Of a stretch of DNA of 42,018 nucleotides, positions 17,272 to 24,868 are shown one piece after another; position 1 is the stretch's first letter, and every line of letters begins with the position of its first letter. The stretch lies in NCBI GenBank assembly GCA_017992605.1, contig JAGOOG010000018.1:1-42018 (forward strand). Reading direction: 5' to 3'. A program made the position numbers and the translations under genes. This stretch comes from Deltaproteobacteria bacterium. GTDB lineage: Bacteria; Desulfobacterota; Desulfomonilia; UBA1062. The notes under the pieces were generated by a model. It saw nothing but the letters and a program-made list of their open reading frames with translations. It had not been told where the DNA came from and did not search any database.

Positions 17272-18339
17272 ATGACCAGACAAGAACTCACGGACAGACT
17301 GCTCAAGCCGCTCAAGGGCAAGCGCAAGGTGCTCATCGTAGCCCACGAGAACCCCGACCCGGACAGTATCGCCGCCGCGTTCGGCCTGAAATACCTCTTC
17401 CGCAAGGCGGCGGGGGTGACGAGCGTCATCGCCTACAGCGGCATCATCGGCAGGGCTGAAAACCGGGCAATGGTGAAAATCCTGGACATCGACCTCATAC
17501 CGCTGGCCAAGGTAAATCCCCGGAACTATTCGGTCATTGCCGTGGTCGACTGCCAGCCCCACACCGGCAACCTCAAGCTGCCCAAGGGGGTGTTCCCCAA
17601 CATCATCATCGACCACCACCCGGTGCGCAAGACATCCATGAAGGCGGAGTACCACGACCTCCCCCGGGACGTGGGAAGCACCTCCACGGTGATCACCCAG
17701 TACCTGCGCACCCTGGGCATCGAACCCGACCGCAAGGTCGCCACTGCCCTTTATTACGGGATCAAGTCGGACACCCGCGACCTCGGCCGCCAGTCCACCG
17801 ACGACGATGTGCGGGCGACCATTTACCTCTTTCCCCACATACTCCAGAAGAAACTCTCCCGGATCGAGCACCCGGACCTGCCGAGACAGTATTTCCAGGA
17901 GCTCAACGCCGTGCTCAACGGTGCACTCATCTACGGTGATGTCGTGGTGGCCCGGGTCGAGATGATGAGCTGGCCCGAGATGATCGGGGAGTTCGCCGAC
18001 GAACTCATCCAGATGGAAGGCATCCGCTGGTGCCTGTGTTACGGCAGGCACAACGGGTCGCTGCTCTTCTCCATCAGGGCAAAGAAGACCAACGACATGG
18101 CGGGTGTCCTCGCCCACAAGATATCCACGGGCATCGGAAAGGGCGGGGGGCACGAGACCTTTGCCGCCGGCAAGATCGACGTCGCCCAGGCGCTCAAGAA
18201 GGTGAAGGATCCCGAGGACATCCTGGTGAAGAGATTTCTCAAGGAGGTCAATACCAAGGGAGCCGAACCGGTGCCCCTGGTCACACCGGAGAAACCCGTC
18301 GAGACAGACAAACCACTACCCGGGAATGTCAATCCCTAG
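17272..18339 (+). CDS. DHH/DHHA1 family phosphoesterase (NrnA/RecJ-like)
   Basis: A 355-residue metal-dependent phosphoesterase. It shows the motif block VAHENPDPDSIAAAFGL near residue 24, VVDCQ, the name-giving IIDHHPV near 120, the GIKSDTRDL block, and a DHHA1 domain with GIGKGGGHETFAAG near 290. Related proteins degrade nanoRNA, pAp or cyclic dinucleotides, or act as 5'-3' exonucleases. The size fits the small NrnA-like group, but the substrate cannot be assigned. The tail after residue ~325 is rich in Pro, Glu and Lys and probably unstructured. It closes the rpsP operon, and its last 24 bases overlap the 3' end of the opposing PP-loop gene. Confidence 0.9.
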   Translation: MTRQELTDRLLKPLKGKRKVLIVAHENPDPDSIAAAFGLKYLFRKAAGVTSVIAYSGIIGRAENRAMVKILDIDLIPLAKVNPRNYSVIAVVDCQPHTGNLKLPKGVFPNIIIDHHPVRKTSMKAEYHDLPRDVGSTSTVITQYLRTLGIEPDRKVATALYYGIKSDTRDLGRQSTDDDVRATIYLFPHILQKKLSRIEHPDLPRQYFQELNAVLNGALIYGDVVVARVEMMSWPEMIGEFADELIQMEGIRWCLCYGRHNGSLLFSIRAKKTNDMAGVLAHKISTGIGKGGGHETFAAGKIDVAQALKKVKDPEDILVKRFLKEVNTKGAEPVPLVTPEKPVETDKPLPGNVNP

Positions 18340-19317
18340 CATGTCTGCCGCATAGCGGACCATGGTCATGTCCTCGTCCTGGCAGACCTTGTGCAGTCCC
18401 TCCTCCCTGTCCATGGATCCCGAACGCACGATCCCGGCGATCTCCCAGGCATAGGGGTGGAACGAGAACCGCTGCCTGTGGAGGTAATTGGCAAGGGCGT
18501 TCAGGAGGCAGTTGGTGGAGTTCGGGTCGGTGTCTTCGGGCTTGACCCACCCGATAGCCTTGATTTTCTTGAGGATCTCGTCCTCGTCATAGTCCGTGAA
18601 GGCCAGCGGGTGGATGTTCACCGGCCACCGTGACTGGTCTATGGCCAGCTCGTCGTCGCTGAGGAAGAAGGGGCTCAACTCGTTCCCGACCGCCTGCACC
18701 AGGGGGTCGCGCACGGTGCGCTGGGAGATGCGCTGGAGCCTCGGGTTTGTCTGCATCACGGCAGACGCGATGGGAGCCTGGCCCGGGGACCATCCATAGG
18801 CGACCAGCGGGATGCCGTAGGCCAGGGCCGTCTTGAGGATCATGGCCTTGACGATGCCGATGCAGGTGGTGCAGATGGAGCTCGCCCTGTCCAGGGTCTT
18901 GGGGCTGTAGAGCATCTTTCCCGCCGCAAGCCCGAAGGTCCGCCTCATGAGGGGGAAGGAGGGCCTGAAGAGGATGCTCGTGGCACCGAGCCTGTCGGTC
19001 ATGGTCGAGATGTTCGCCTTGGCCTGTTCGGAGATGAACCCGTTGTCGAAGGTGTAGGCCATGACCCTGAGGTTGTACTCCTGCGTGAGCATCATGAGCG
19101 TGTAGGTGGAATCCTTGCCGCCGCTGTACGCGAGGAGGCAGTCAAACCCGGGGCCGCCCCGCTTCCGCCCGATGAGCTCCTCGAAGCGCTTGAGATGTTC
19201 TCTCTTTTCCTCGTCCGTGGGAACCGGGGTCTTCCTGCAGTAGTTGCACACCCCCTCCTCGTCGAAGCTTATGCCGGGGAAGGTATCAGGCAACACGCAC
19301 TTCGCGCAGTAGGTCAT
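18316..19317 (-). CDS. Zinc-ribbon PP-loop ATPase, N-acetyl-sugar amidotransferase-like (WbpG family-like)
   Basis: A 333-residue protein. The N-terminus MTYCAKCVLPDTFPGISFDE with the following GVCNYC has four cysteines (4, 7, 24, 27) typical of the zinc ribbon of N-acetyl sugar amidotransferases such as WbpG. The PP-loop SGGKDS is at 65-70 and a second pair, CTTC, at 149-152. PP-loop enzymes adenylate a carbonyl and replace it with nitrogen or sulfur. WbpG-type proteins turn an acetamido sugar into an acetamidino sugar, with ammonia from a separate glutaminase. No HisH/HisF-like partner is present here. It is somewhat short for that group. Its start overlaps the ligase gene by 32 bases, so it belongs to the carrier-protein trio and may act on a carrier-bound substrate (inference). 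Confidence 0.75.
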   Translation of the reverse strand: MTYCAKCVLPDTFPGISFDEEGVCNYCRKTPVPTDEEKREHLKRFEELIGRKRGGPGFDCLLAYSGGKDSTYTLMMLTQEYNLRVMAYTFDNGFISEQAKANISTMTDRLGATSILFRPSFPLMRRTFGLAAGKMLYSPKTLDRASSICTTCIGIVKAMILKTALAYGIPLVAYGWSPGQAPIASAVMQTNPRLQRISQRTVRDPLVQAVGNELSPFFLSDDELAIDQSRWPVNIHPLAFTDYDEDEILKKIKAIGWVKPEDTDPNSTNCLLNALANYLHRQRFSFHPYAWEIAGIVRSGSMDREEGLHKVCQDEDMTMVRYAADMLGIDIPG

Positions 19318-20821
19318 TCTTCAGTGCCTCCTTGTCTATCTTGCCCGAAGGCTTCTTGGGCAAAGCCTTCACGACATGCCAGAATCTCGGGTGCTTGTGT
19401 CCGGCGAGGAGCTCGGCGATATACGACTTCAGGGAATCCAGGTCGAACGAGCCCTCGTCGATGGGCACCACGTACGCGGCGGGCACCTCCGAGAGCAGCT
19501 CGTCCGGGGCGCCGATGACCGCCGTCTCGTGCACCATGCCGGATGCGATCACGGCGTCCTCGATCTCCTTCGGCGAGACGCGCTCCCCGCCTATCTTGAG
19601 CATGTCCTTCTTCCTGCCCGTGAGGAAGAGGAATCCTTCGTCGTCCCTGTGGCCGAGGTCGCCGGTGACAAGGCCCCAGGGCTTGAGCGCCCGCCCGGTC
19701 TCCTCGGGGTCCTGCCAGTAACCCTGCATGATGTTGGGCCCGGTGGCGCAGATGTTGCCGACCACGCCGTCGGGCAACTCATTGCCCGCATCGTCCCTGA
19801 CCGTGATGTCGACCCCGGGTATGGGTATGCCGATGGAGCCCAGCTTGTCCCTGACGAGCCGGTGGGGCGGCAGGTAGGTGAGCCGCGCCGAGGCCTCGGT
19901 TGCCCCGTACATGACGAACAGGGGGACGCTTCCGAGGTGGTCGATGAGGCGCCTTGTCAGCGCGGGGGCCATGGCCCCGCCAGCCTGGGTGACATAGCGC
20001 AGCGACGGGATGACCGTCTTGGTGAAGATCGAGCGGTTCATGAGGATGGCGAAGGTGGAGGGCACGCCCGAGAACCCCGTCACCTCCCGGTCGGCCATCT
20101 CCTTGACCACGGCGTTCGGGAACGCGAACCGGTTGTTGATGACCACCGACCCCCCCACCATGAAGTGGGTGTTCAGGAGGGTCTTGCCGTACACATAGTA
20201 GAAGGGCAGGACCGCCATGACCCGGTCGGTTTCGGTGAGACCGAGATAGGACACGATCGACTGCGTGTTCGAGCAGAGATTCCGGTGCGTGAGCACAACG
20301 CCCTTGGGTTTGCCCGTGCTCCCCGACGTATAGACGATGGCCGCCAGGTCGTGCCCGCTCAGGTCGGCCCGGGGTGCCGTCTCCGGCATGGCATCGAGGT
20401 CGCCCCAGGAATAGACGGTCTGCCCATGCCTGCCCTGCAGCTCCCCGGCGACGAGGACGGTCGGGACATCGATGCCCTCGAGCCTCCTGGCCGCCGTCTT
20501 GGACAGCACGCAGATCCGCGCCCCTGAATTCTGCACGTAGTACCCGGTCTCGGCCGGGGTGGACCGGTCGTGGATCTCCACGCACACGCCGCCGGCCTTC
20601 AGGACGCCATAGTAGGAGGCCACGTTCTCGATGGAGTTCTCCATCACCACGAGTACCCGGTCGCCCGTCTTGAGGCCGGCCTTCAGGAGCAGGTTGCCGA
20701 TCCTGTTGGAAAGAGCCTCGATCTCCCGGAATGAGGCCGTGCGCTCCCCGTGCAGGATGGCGGTCTTGTCCGGGAACGCACGGGCAGAGGAGGCGAGATA
20801 CTCGTGGACGAGCAGGGCCAC
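19286..20821 (-). CDS. AMP-forming acyl-CoA/acyl-ACP ligase (ANL superfamily)
   Basis: A 511-residue adenylate-forming enzyme. Core motifs: A3 YTSGSTGKPKGVVLTH at residues 164-179, FYYVYGK, the A5 block MYGATEAS near 310, A7 VTGDLGHRD, the A8 hinge GRKKDMLKIGGERVSPKEIE, and the catalytic Lys of A10 at 494 (PSGKIDK). It would activate a carboxylate as its AMP ester and load it on CoA or on the adjacent carrier protein. It resembles the acyl-CoA ligases that accompany exosortase/PEP-CTERM loci, although the usual decarboxylase neighbour is absent. GTG is the start, sharing a base with the ACP stop (TAGTG on the minus strand). It overlaps the PP-loop gene by 32 bases. The substrate is unknown. 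Confidence 0.85.
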   Translation of the reverse strand: MALLVHEYLASSARAFPDKTAILHGERTASFREIEALSNRIGNLLLKAGLKTGDRVLVVMENSIENVASYYGVLKAGGVCVEIHDRSTPAETGYYVQNSGARICVLSKTAARRLEGIDVPTVLVAGELQGRHGQTVYSWGDLDAMPETAPRADLSGHDLAAIVYTSGSTGKPKGVVLTHRNLCSNTQSIVSYLGLTETDRVMAVLPFYYVYGKTLLNTHFMVGGSVVINNRFAFPNAVVKEMADREVTGFSGVPSTFAILMNRSIFTKTVIPSLRYVTQAGGAMAPALTRRLIDHLGSVPLFVMYGATEASARLTYLPPHRLVRDKLGSIGIPIPGVDITVRDDAGNELPDGVVGNICATGPNIMQGYWQDPEETGRALKPWGLVTGDLGHRDDEGFLFLTGRKKDMLKIGGERVSPKEIEDAVIASGMVHETAVIGAPDELLSEVPAAYVVPIDEGSFDLDSLKSYIAELLAGHKHPRFWHVVKALPKKPSGKIDKEALKNDLLREVRVA

Positions 20822-21072
20822 TACGCCACTCCCTTGGACCTCAGGAACGTGATGATGTTGTTGACGGTCTCCAGGTTTTCCGGTACCAGCTCCTCGTCCT
20901 CGACCTTGATGTCAAAGGTGGACTCGAGGTATTCCACGAGTTCGAGGACACCGGTGGAATCCATGATCCCGCTCTCTATGAGGGATTCGTCGGGATCGAT
21001 GCTCACGTCGCTGCGGCCGGCGATGAAATTCTCACGAATGAACCCGGTGATGACTGCACTGAGATCTGCCAT
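20821..21072 (-). CDS. Acyl carrier protein
   Basis: An 83-residue carrier protein. ESGIMDSTGVLELVEYLE contains Ser39 in the D-S position that receives 4'-phosphopantetheine, followed by the helix II pattern and the acidic composition typical of ACPs. The ATG at 21072 is preferred to longer upstream frames because it starts at the first helix and follows GAAGGGG. It is the first gene of a minus-strand trio (ACP, ligase, PP-loop ATPase) and ends on the ligase GTG. It is unlikely to be the fatty-acid-synthesis ACP, which normally sits among fab genes. A promoter-like pair lies at 21122-21149. Confidence 0.9.
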   Translation of the reverse strand: MADLSAVITGFIRENFIAGRSDVSIDPDESLIESGIMDSTGVLELVEYLESTFDIKVEDEELVPENLETVNNIITFLRSKGVA

Positions 21073-21121
21073 GTAAAAACCCCTTCTGTATTCTTGTGAT
21101 TCTTCTCTCCTATCGGCATCT

Positions 21122-21149
21122 TCTATAGCACATATGAATGCACCGGCAA
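21122..21149 (-). promoter_or_regulatory. Promoter-like sequence for the ACP/ligase/PP-loop operon
   Basis: On the minus strand TTGCCG (21149-21144) and TATAGA (21127-21122) are separated by 16 bases, a good sigma-70 spacing. The predicted transcript starts about 40-45 bases before the ACP ATG. Confidence 0.5.
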
Positions 21150-21159
21150 CGGGAAAACC

Positions 21160-21188
21160 TTGTGCAGCCCCCCGCACAGTGCTACTAT
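21160..21188 (+). promoter_or_regulatory. Promoter-like sequence for the NadE-like gene, with an inverted repeat in the spacer
   Basis: TTGTGC at 21160-21165 and TACTAT at 21183-21188 are 17 bases apart. Within this span TGTGC (21161-21165) and GCACA (21174-21178) form an inverted repeat around AGCCCCCC. An inverted repeat covering the -35 and spacer is a common operator position, so this divergent promoter may be regulated. This is based on pattern only. Confidence 0.45.
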
Positions 21189-21228
21189 TCCCTCAAGGAA
21201 ATCCATACTATGAGGCACAGGAGGCCCC

Positions 21229-22212
21229 ATGGCGTTCGGCCCTGACATACTCAAGATCGATGTGGAGAGGGAGACGGAGAGGGTTGTCTCGTTCCTTCGG
21301 GAACAGGTCAAGACCGTGTACCGGAGAAACGGCATCGTGGTGGGGCTCAGCGGCGGCATAGACTCGGCCGTGATGGCCGAGCTTGCCGTGAGGGCTTTCG
21401 GGGCACAGGCCGTGGTCGGTCTCATCCTGCCCGAGAGGGAATCGAACCCGGTGAGCAGCTCCTATGCAAAGGCCCACGCGGAAAAGATGGGCGTCGCATA
21501 TCGGGAGGTGGATGTCACGGCGACGGTGGCCGGCGTCATGGCATACGAGCTGCGCGACGATTACATACGCACCCTGGTACCCGAGTATGCCCCCGACTGC
21601 AGGTACAACATATCCCTGCCGACCGACCTTCTCGAGAGAGAGTCCTTCAGCTTCTACGTGCTCCAGGTCCAGCTTGCCGACGGGACCATCAGGAGGAAGA
21701 GGCTCGGTTTCGAGGCGTTCCGGGCCATCACCTCCTTTGCCAACATCAAGATCAGGGCCCGTATGATCCACCTCTACCGCGAGGCGGAGAGCCGCGGATA
21801 CGTGGTGGCCGGCACCACGAACCGCACCGAGTACCTCCTGGGCGACTTCTGCAAGTACGGCGACGGCGGCACCGACATCGAGGCCCTGGCCCACCTCTAC
21901 AAGAACCAAATCTATCAGCTGGCGGATTACCTGGGCGTGACCCCCGACATCGTCAACCGCCCGCCGAGCCCCGACACCTTCAGCCTGCCCGTGACGGACC
22001 AGGAGTTCTTCTTCCGCATCCCCTTCGACCGTCTCGATCACCTGCTCTATGCCTGGGAGCACGGGGTGGGGGTGCCGGAGACGGCATCAGCCCTGGGGCT
22101 TGGCCATGACGCGGTGAAACGCGCGTTCACCGACTTTACCACCAAGAACCGCGCCACAGCACACCTGAGACAGATGCCGGGGTCGATCCCCTATGAAATT
22201 GCGGTGGATTGA
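21229..22212 (+). CDS. nadE: NAD(+) synthase family protein (ammonia-dependent NadE-like, enlarged)
   Basis: A 327-residue N-type ATP pyrophosphatase. The P-loop GLSGGIDSAVMAELAVRAFG is at 39-58, and VAGTTNRTEYLLGDFCKYGDGGTD carries the conserved NadE deamido-NAD site. No nitrilase/glutaminase domain is present, so ammonia would be the nitrogen donor. The reaction would be ATP-driven amidation of deamido-NAD to NAD. It is longer than typical ammonia-type NadE (about 250-275 residues). The region after the NRTEYLLG block reads PPSPDTFSLPVTDQEFFFRI, unlike the usual SAGLWEGQTDE pattern. It may therefore be the housekeeping enzyme or a paralogue for another carboxylate. AGGAGG precedes the ATG. 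It diverges from the ACP operon and is transcribed alone. Confidence 0.82.
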   Translation: MAFGPDILKIDVERETERVVSFLREQVKTVYRRNGIVVGLSGGIDSAVMAELAVRAFGAQAVVGLILPERESNPVSSSYAKAHAEKMGVAYREVDVTATVAGVMAYELRDDYIRTLVPEYAPDCRYNISLPTDLLERESFSFYVLQVQLADGTIRRKRLGFEAFRAITSFANIKIRARMIHLYREAESRGYVVAGTTNRTEYLLGDFCKYGDGGTDIEALAHLYKNQIYQLADYLGVTPDIVNRPPSPDTFSLPVTDQEFFFRIPFDRLDHLLYAWEHGVGVPETASALGLGHDAVKRAFTDFTTKNRATAHLRQMPGSIPYEIAVD

Positions 22213-22218
22213 GTCAAC

Positions 22219-23850
22219 TCAGAGAGGGGGCAAGGCGATCACGTTTCCCCTGTTCAGGATCAGGCCGGGGTCCATGGCGCGTTTCGTCGACAGGACCTGT
22301 ATTGCAGCGTCCTCCCCGTAACATTTCAGAAAGTCCCCGCGCTTGCGTTTGCCCGTGCCGTGCTCGCCGGAGTAGACCCCGCCGAGAGCAGCCGATTTCT
22401 CCACGATGAGGTCGTACACGGCAAGGGCACTGTCCAGCTGGTCCGAGCGGGGCATGATCATAAAGTGGAGATGGCAGTCGCCCAGGTGGCCGAAGACGAG
22501 GTAGTCCAGGCCTTCCTTGCCGATCAGATCGTGGGCGTACGTCAGGAAAACCTCGAATTTCCCGGCGGGCACCACGGTATCGGTCATGAGGGTGTAGGTG
22601 CCCCGACGCTTGACCTCTTCGAGCGAGTTGGCCGGCATCGAGTGGCGGGCCTGGAAGAAGAGGTTCCTGTCCTTGTCGGTCAGGAGCACCATGACGGCAT
22701 CCTCGTCGATGGTGCACGGCGCCCCCCCGATGGCCTCGACCCATCGTTCTGCGGCGGCGTCCAGGGTCTGGCCCGTCAGCGCCGCCTGGAGGTAGATGCC
22801 CACCGTGTGGTCGGTCCTGAAGATCCTGTTCTCGTGGTCCATGTACTTCCTGCAGTTTGGCCCGAAGTACTCGCACGAGGACAACCCGGCGAAGAGGTCT
22901 GGTTGCTCGTCCCTGAGATACGCCAGGAGGCTGAGCATGTGCCGCTCGTCAGGCAGCGAGATGAACAGGTCGAGATAGGCGTCGGGTCTTTCGGACAGTC
23001 TCAGGGTGCAGGCTGTGATCAGGGCAAAGATGCCTTCGCTTCCCACCATGAGATCCACCAAATCCACGGCGCCGTCGGGACTCGAAAAGGGGCCGCTTGC
23101 ATTCTTGACCGAGGGCCTTGGATACCGGGGGACCGGGACGGACGTCTCATGGTCGCCCTGCACGAGAACGAACGCTCCATCCCGTGAAACATACTGGTTT
23201 CTCTGTGCCCTTATGAGATGTCCGGTCGTTGTTACGATCCTGACCCCGGTCACCCACGGTCTCATGGCTCCCGCCTCGCCGGGCACGAAGCCCGATGCGT
23301 TGCACGACAGGGCTCCCCCCACCATGGCATCGCACCGGCTCGTGGGATCGACCGGAAAGAAAAGCCTTCCCCCGCTCTGGTCGAGCACGGCGTTGCGCAT
23401 GTCCTCGAGGATGATACCCACCGGGGCGGTTACGGATCGTTCCTCCCTGTCGATCTTGGTCAGGGGAGCGGTCATCCTGTCGAGTGACAGGATGATGCCG
23501 CCCTCGGGGGTGGCGCTCCCCGTCAGGCTCGACCTGCCGGCCGCCACGGTCACCGGGATGCGGGCCCCCGTGCAGGCACGAAGGACCAGTGCGCACTCGC
23601 GCTCACCGATGGGCCGCGTCAGCCCCGATGCCATGCCGGGGATATTCGACTGGTCGCAGGCATACCCGGAGACGATGTCCCCGTCGAGTTCGATGGTCAG
23701 GGAAAAGGTGTCACGAAGAAAGGAGGCCAGCGCATCCAGGCTGGACATTCCCCGGTGGTCCCGGCAGAAACCGTCGACTTCACGGCACTCGTCGGGCAGC
23801 AGGAGATCTTCGAGCTGCACCCTGTGCGAGGACATGGCCCTTCTTTTCAC
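22219..23850 (-). CDS. FAD-linked oxidase (GlcD/D-lactate dehydrogenase family)
   Basis: A 543-residue flavoprotein of the vanillyl-alcohol-oxidase fold. The FAD-binding (PCMH) half includes PVTVAAGRSSLTGSATPEGG and FFPVDPTSRCDAMVGGALSC. The C-terminal half includes VFGHLGDCHLHFMIMP and SGEHGTGKRKRGDFLKCYG, which match the active-site His-rich block and the C-terminal signature of GlcD-type 2-hydroxyacid dehydrogenases. No Fe-S cluster domain is fused. The likely reaction is oxidation of a D-2-hydroxy acid, with the acceptor unknown. The GTG start at 23850 overlaps the deacetylase stop as GTGA, a coupling arrangement. An ATG at 23835 with AGAAGG close upstream is an equally possible start. 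It converges on the NadE-like gene, six bases away. Confidence 0.87.
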   Translation of the reverse strand: MKRRAMSSHRVQLEDLLLPDECREVDGFCRDHRGMSSLDALASFLRDTFSLTIELDGDIVSGYACDQSNIPGMASGLTRPIGERECALVLRACTGARIPVTVAAGRSSLTGSATPEGGIILSLDRMTAPLTKIDREERSVTAPVGIILEDMRNAVLDQSGGRLFFPVDPTSRCDAMVGGALSCNASGFVPGEAGAMRPWVTGVRIVTTTGHLIRAQRNQYVSRDGAFVLVQGDHETSVPVPRYPRPSVKNASGPFSSPDGAVDLVDLMVGSEGIFALITACTLRLSERPDAYLDLFISLPDERHMLSLLAYLRDEQPDLFAGLSSCEYFGPNCRKYMDHENRIFRTDHTVGIYLQAALTGQTLDAAAERWVEAIGGAPCTIDEDAVMVLLTDKDRNLFFQARHSMPANSLEEVKRRGTYTLMTDTVVPAGKFEVFLTYAHDLIGKEGLDYLVFGHLGDCHLHFMIMPRSDQLDSALAVYDLIVEKSAALGGVYSGEHGTGKRKRGDFLKCYGEDAAIQVLSTKRAMDPGLILNRGNVIALPPL

Positions 23851-24686
23851 ACCTCGAGGAGATTCAAGCTCCTCAGAACGTCCCGGACCGGCGAGAACCT
23901 GAAATCCGAGATCAGCCTCTCGAATCTGCTCCTGGCGGTCCTGATACCGCTATAGGTCCTGAACCGTGAGAAGGCAGACATTCCGTGCACCCTCGGGGTG
24001 TCAGGATTCAATTCCCAAGGGTGAATGTAGAAGACAAAAGGGTTTCCTCCCGACATCAGGATCTTCAGCCCCGTCCTCGTGAGGGGGTAGGGCAGCAGCC
24101 GGAAATACCCTCCCCCTGATATGGGGAGGTTCACCGGCCCCAGACGGAGCGTGGAGATGGGGAATTCCACCAGGGTGCTCCCCGGGATGCGGTGGGGAAA
24201 CCGGGGGGCGTCAGGTATGCCATAGTTGTCGTGATAGATGGGGAAGATGCTCGAGTCATAGCGGAATCCCGCGTCTTCGAGAATCTTCAGTGCCCACAGG
24301 GTCTTTCCCGTTATGGAGTAGGTGGGTGCCCGGTAGCCGACGACGGGGTCGCCCGTTGCGTCCTCGAGGACCTGTTTGGCCCGGGTTACGTCATCGCGGA
24401 ACTTCTCCGGGGCCTGCCGGTAGATAACCTGGTGTGCATACCCGTGGCAGGCAACCTCGTGTCCCTGCTCGTGGATCCTCCTTATGAGCCCTGCGTGGCG
24501 TTGTGCGATCCAGCCGAGACAGAAAAAGGTGCCCCTGATCCCGTGCTCTTCCAGGAGGTCGAGGATCCTGGATGTGTTTTCCTGCACGGAAGACGGAATC
24601 TCCTGCCACGTGTCCTGTCTTATGATGCCGGAGAGCACATGTATCTGGAAATACTCCTCAACGTCGATGCTCAAGGCGTTGGTCAT
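23847..24686 (-). CDS. Polysaccharide deacetylase of the exosortase (XrtA/PEP-CTERM)-associated type
   Basis: A 279-residue NodB-fold deacetylase. The start NALSIDVEEYFQ carries the metal-site Asp-Val-Glu variant, GTFFCLGWIAQRHAGLIRRI follows, and GHEVACHGYAH supplies the second metal motif. YRAPTYSITGKTLWALKILE, YDSSIFPIYHDNYGIPDAPR, PISGGGYFRLLPY and FYIHPWELNPDTPRV match the subfamily, with its C-terminal DUF3473-type extension, found in exosortase/PEP-CTERM exopolysaccharide loci. It would remove N-acetyl groups from a surface polysaccharide. There is no signal peptide from the ATG at 24686, the family-typical start. No exosortase or glycosyltransferase is in the window. It is coupled to the FAD oxidase by a GTGA overlap. 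Confidence 0.9.
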   Translation of the reverse strand: MTNALSIDVEEYFQIHVLSGIIRQDTWQEIPSSVQENTSRILDLLEEHGIRGTFFCLGWIAQRHAGLIRRIHEQGHEVACHGYAHQVIYRQAPEKFRDDVTRAKQVLEDATGDPVVGYRAPTYSITGKTLWALKILEDAGFRYDSSIFPIYHDNYGIPDAPRFPHRIPGSTLVEFPISTLRLGPVNLPISGGGYFRLLPYPLTRTGLKILMSGGNPFVFYIHPWELNPDTPRVHGMSAFSRFRTYSGIRTARSRFERLISDFRFSPVRDVLRSLNLLEV

Positions 24687-24868
24687 TGCCGGCACTATAA
24701 TGTATTTCTCCACACTTCGCAATCGTCCATCCCGCACCATGCGAACGGATAATGTGGTTGTTGAACAGGGGAAAATGGTATACAACCCCATACGTCTGAA
24801 ACGCGATACATTCTCCTGACAACACGAGATGTCTCCAACATCTTAAGAACCTTTAGAAGGAGGGGAAT

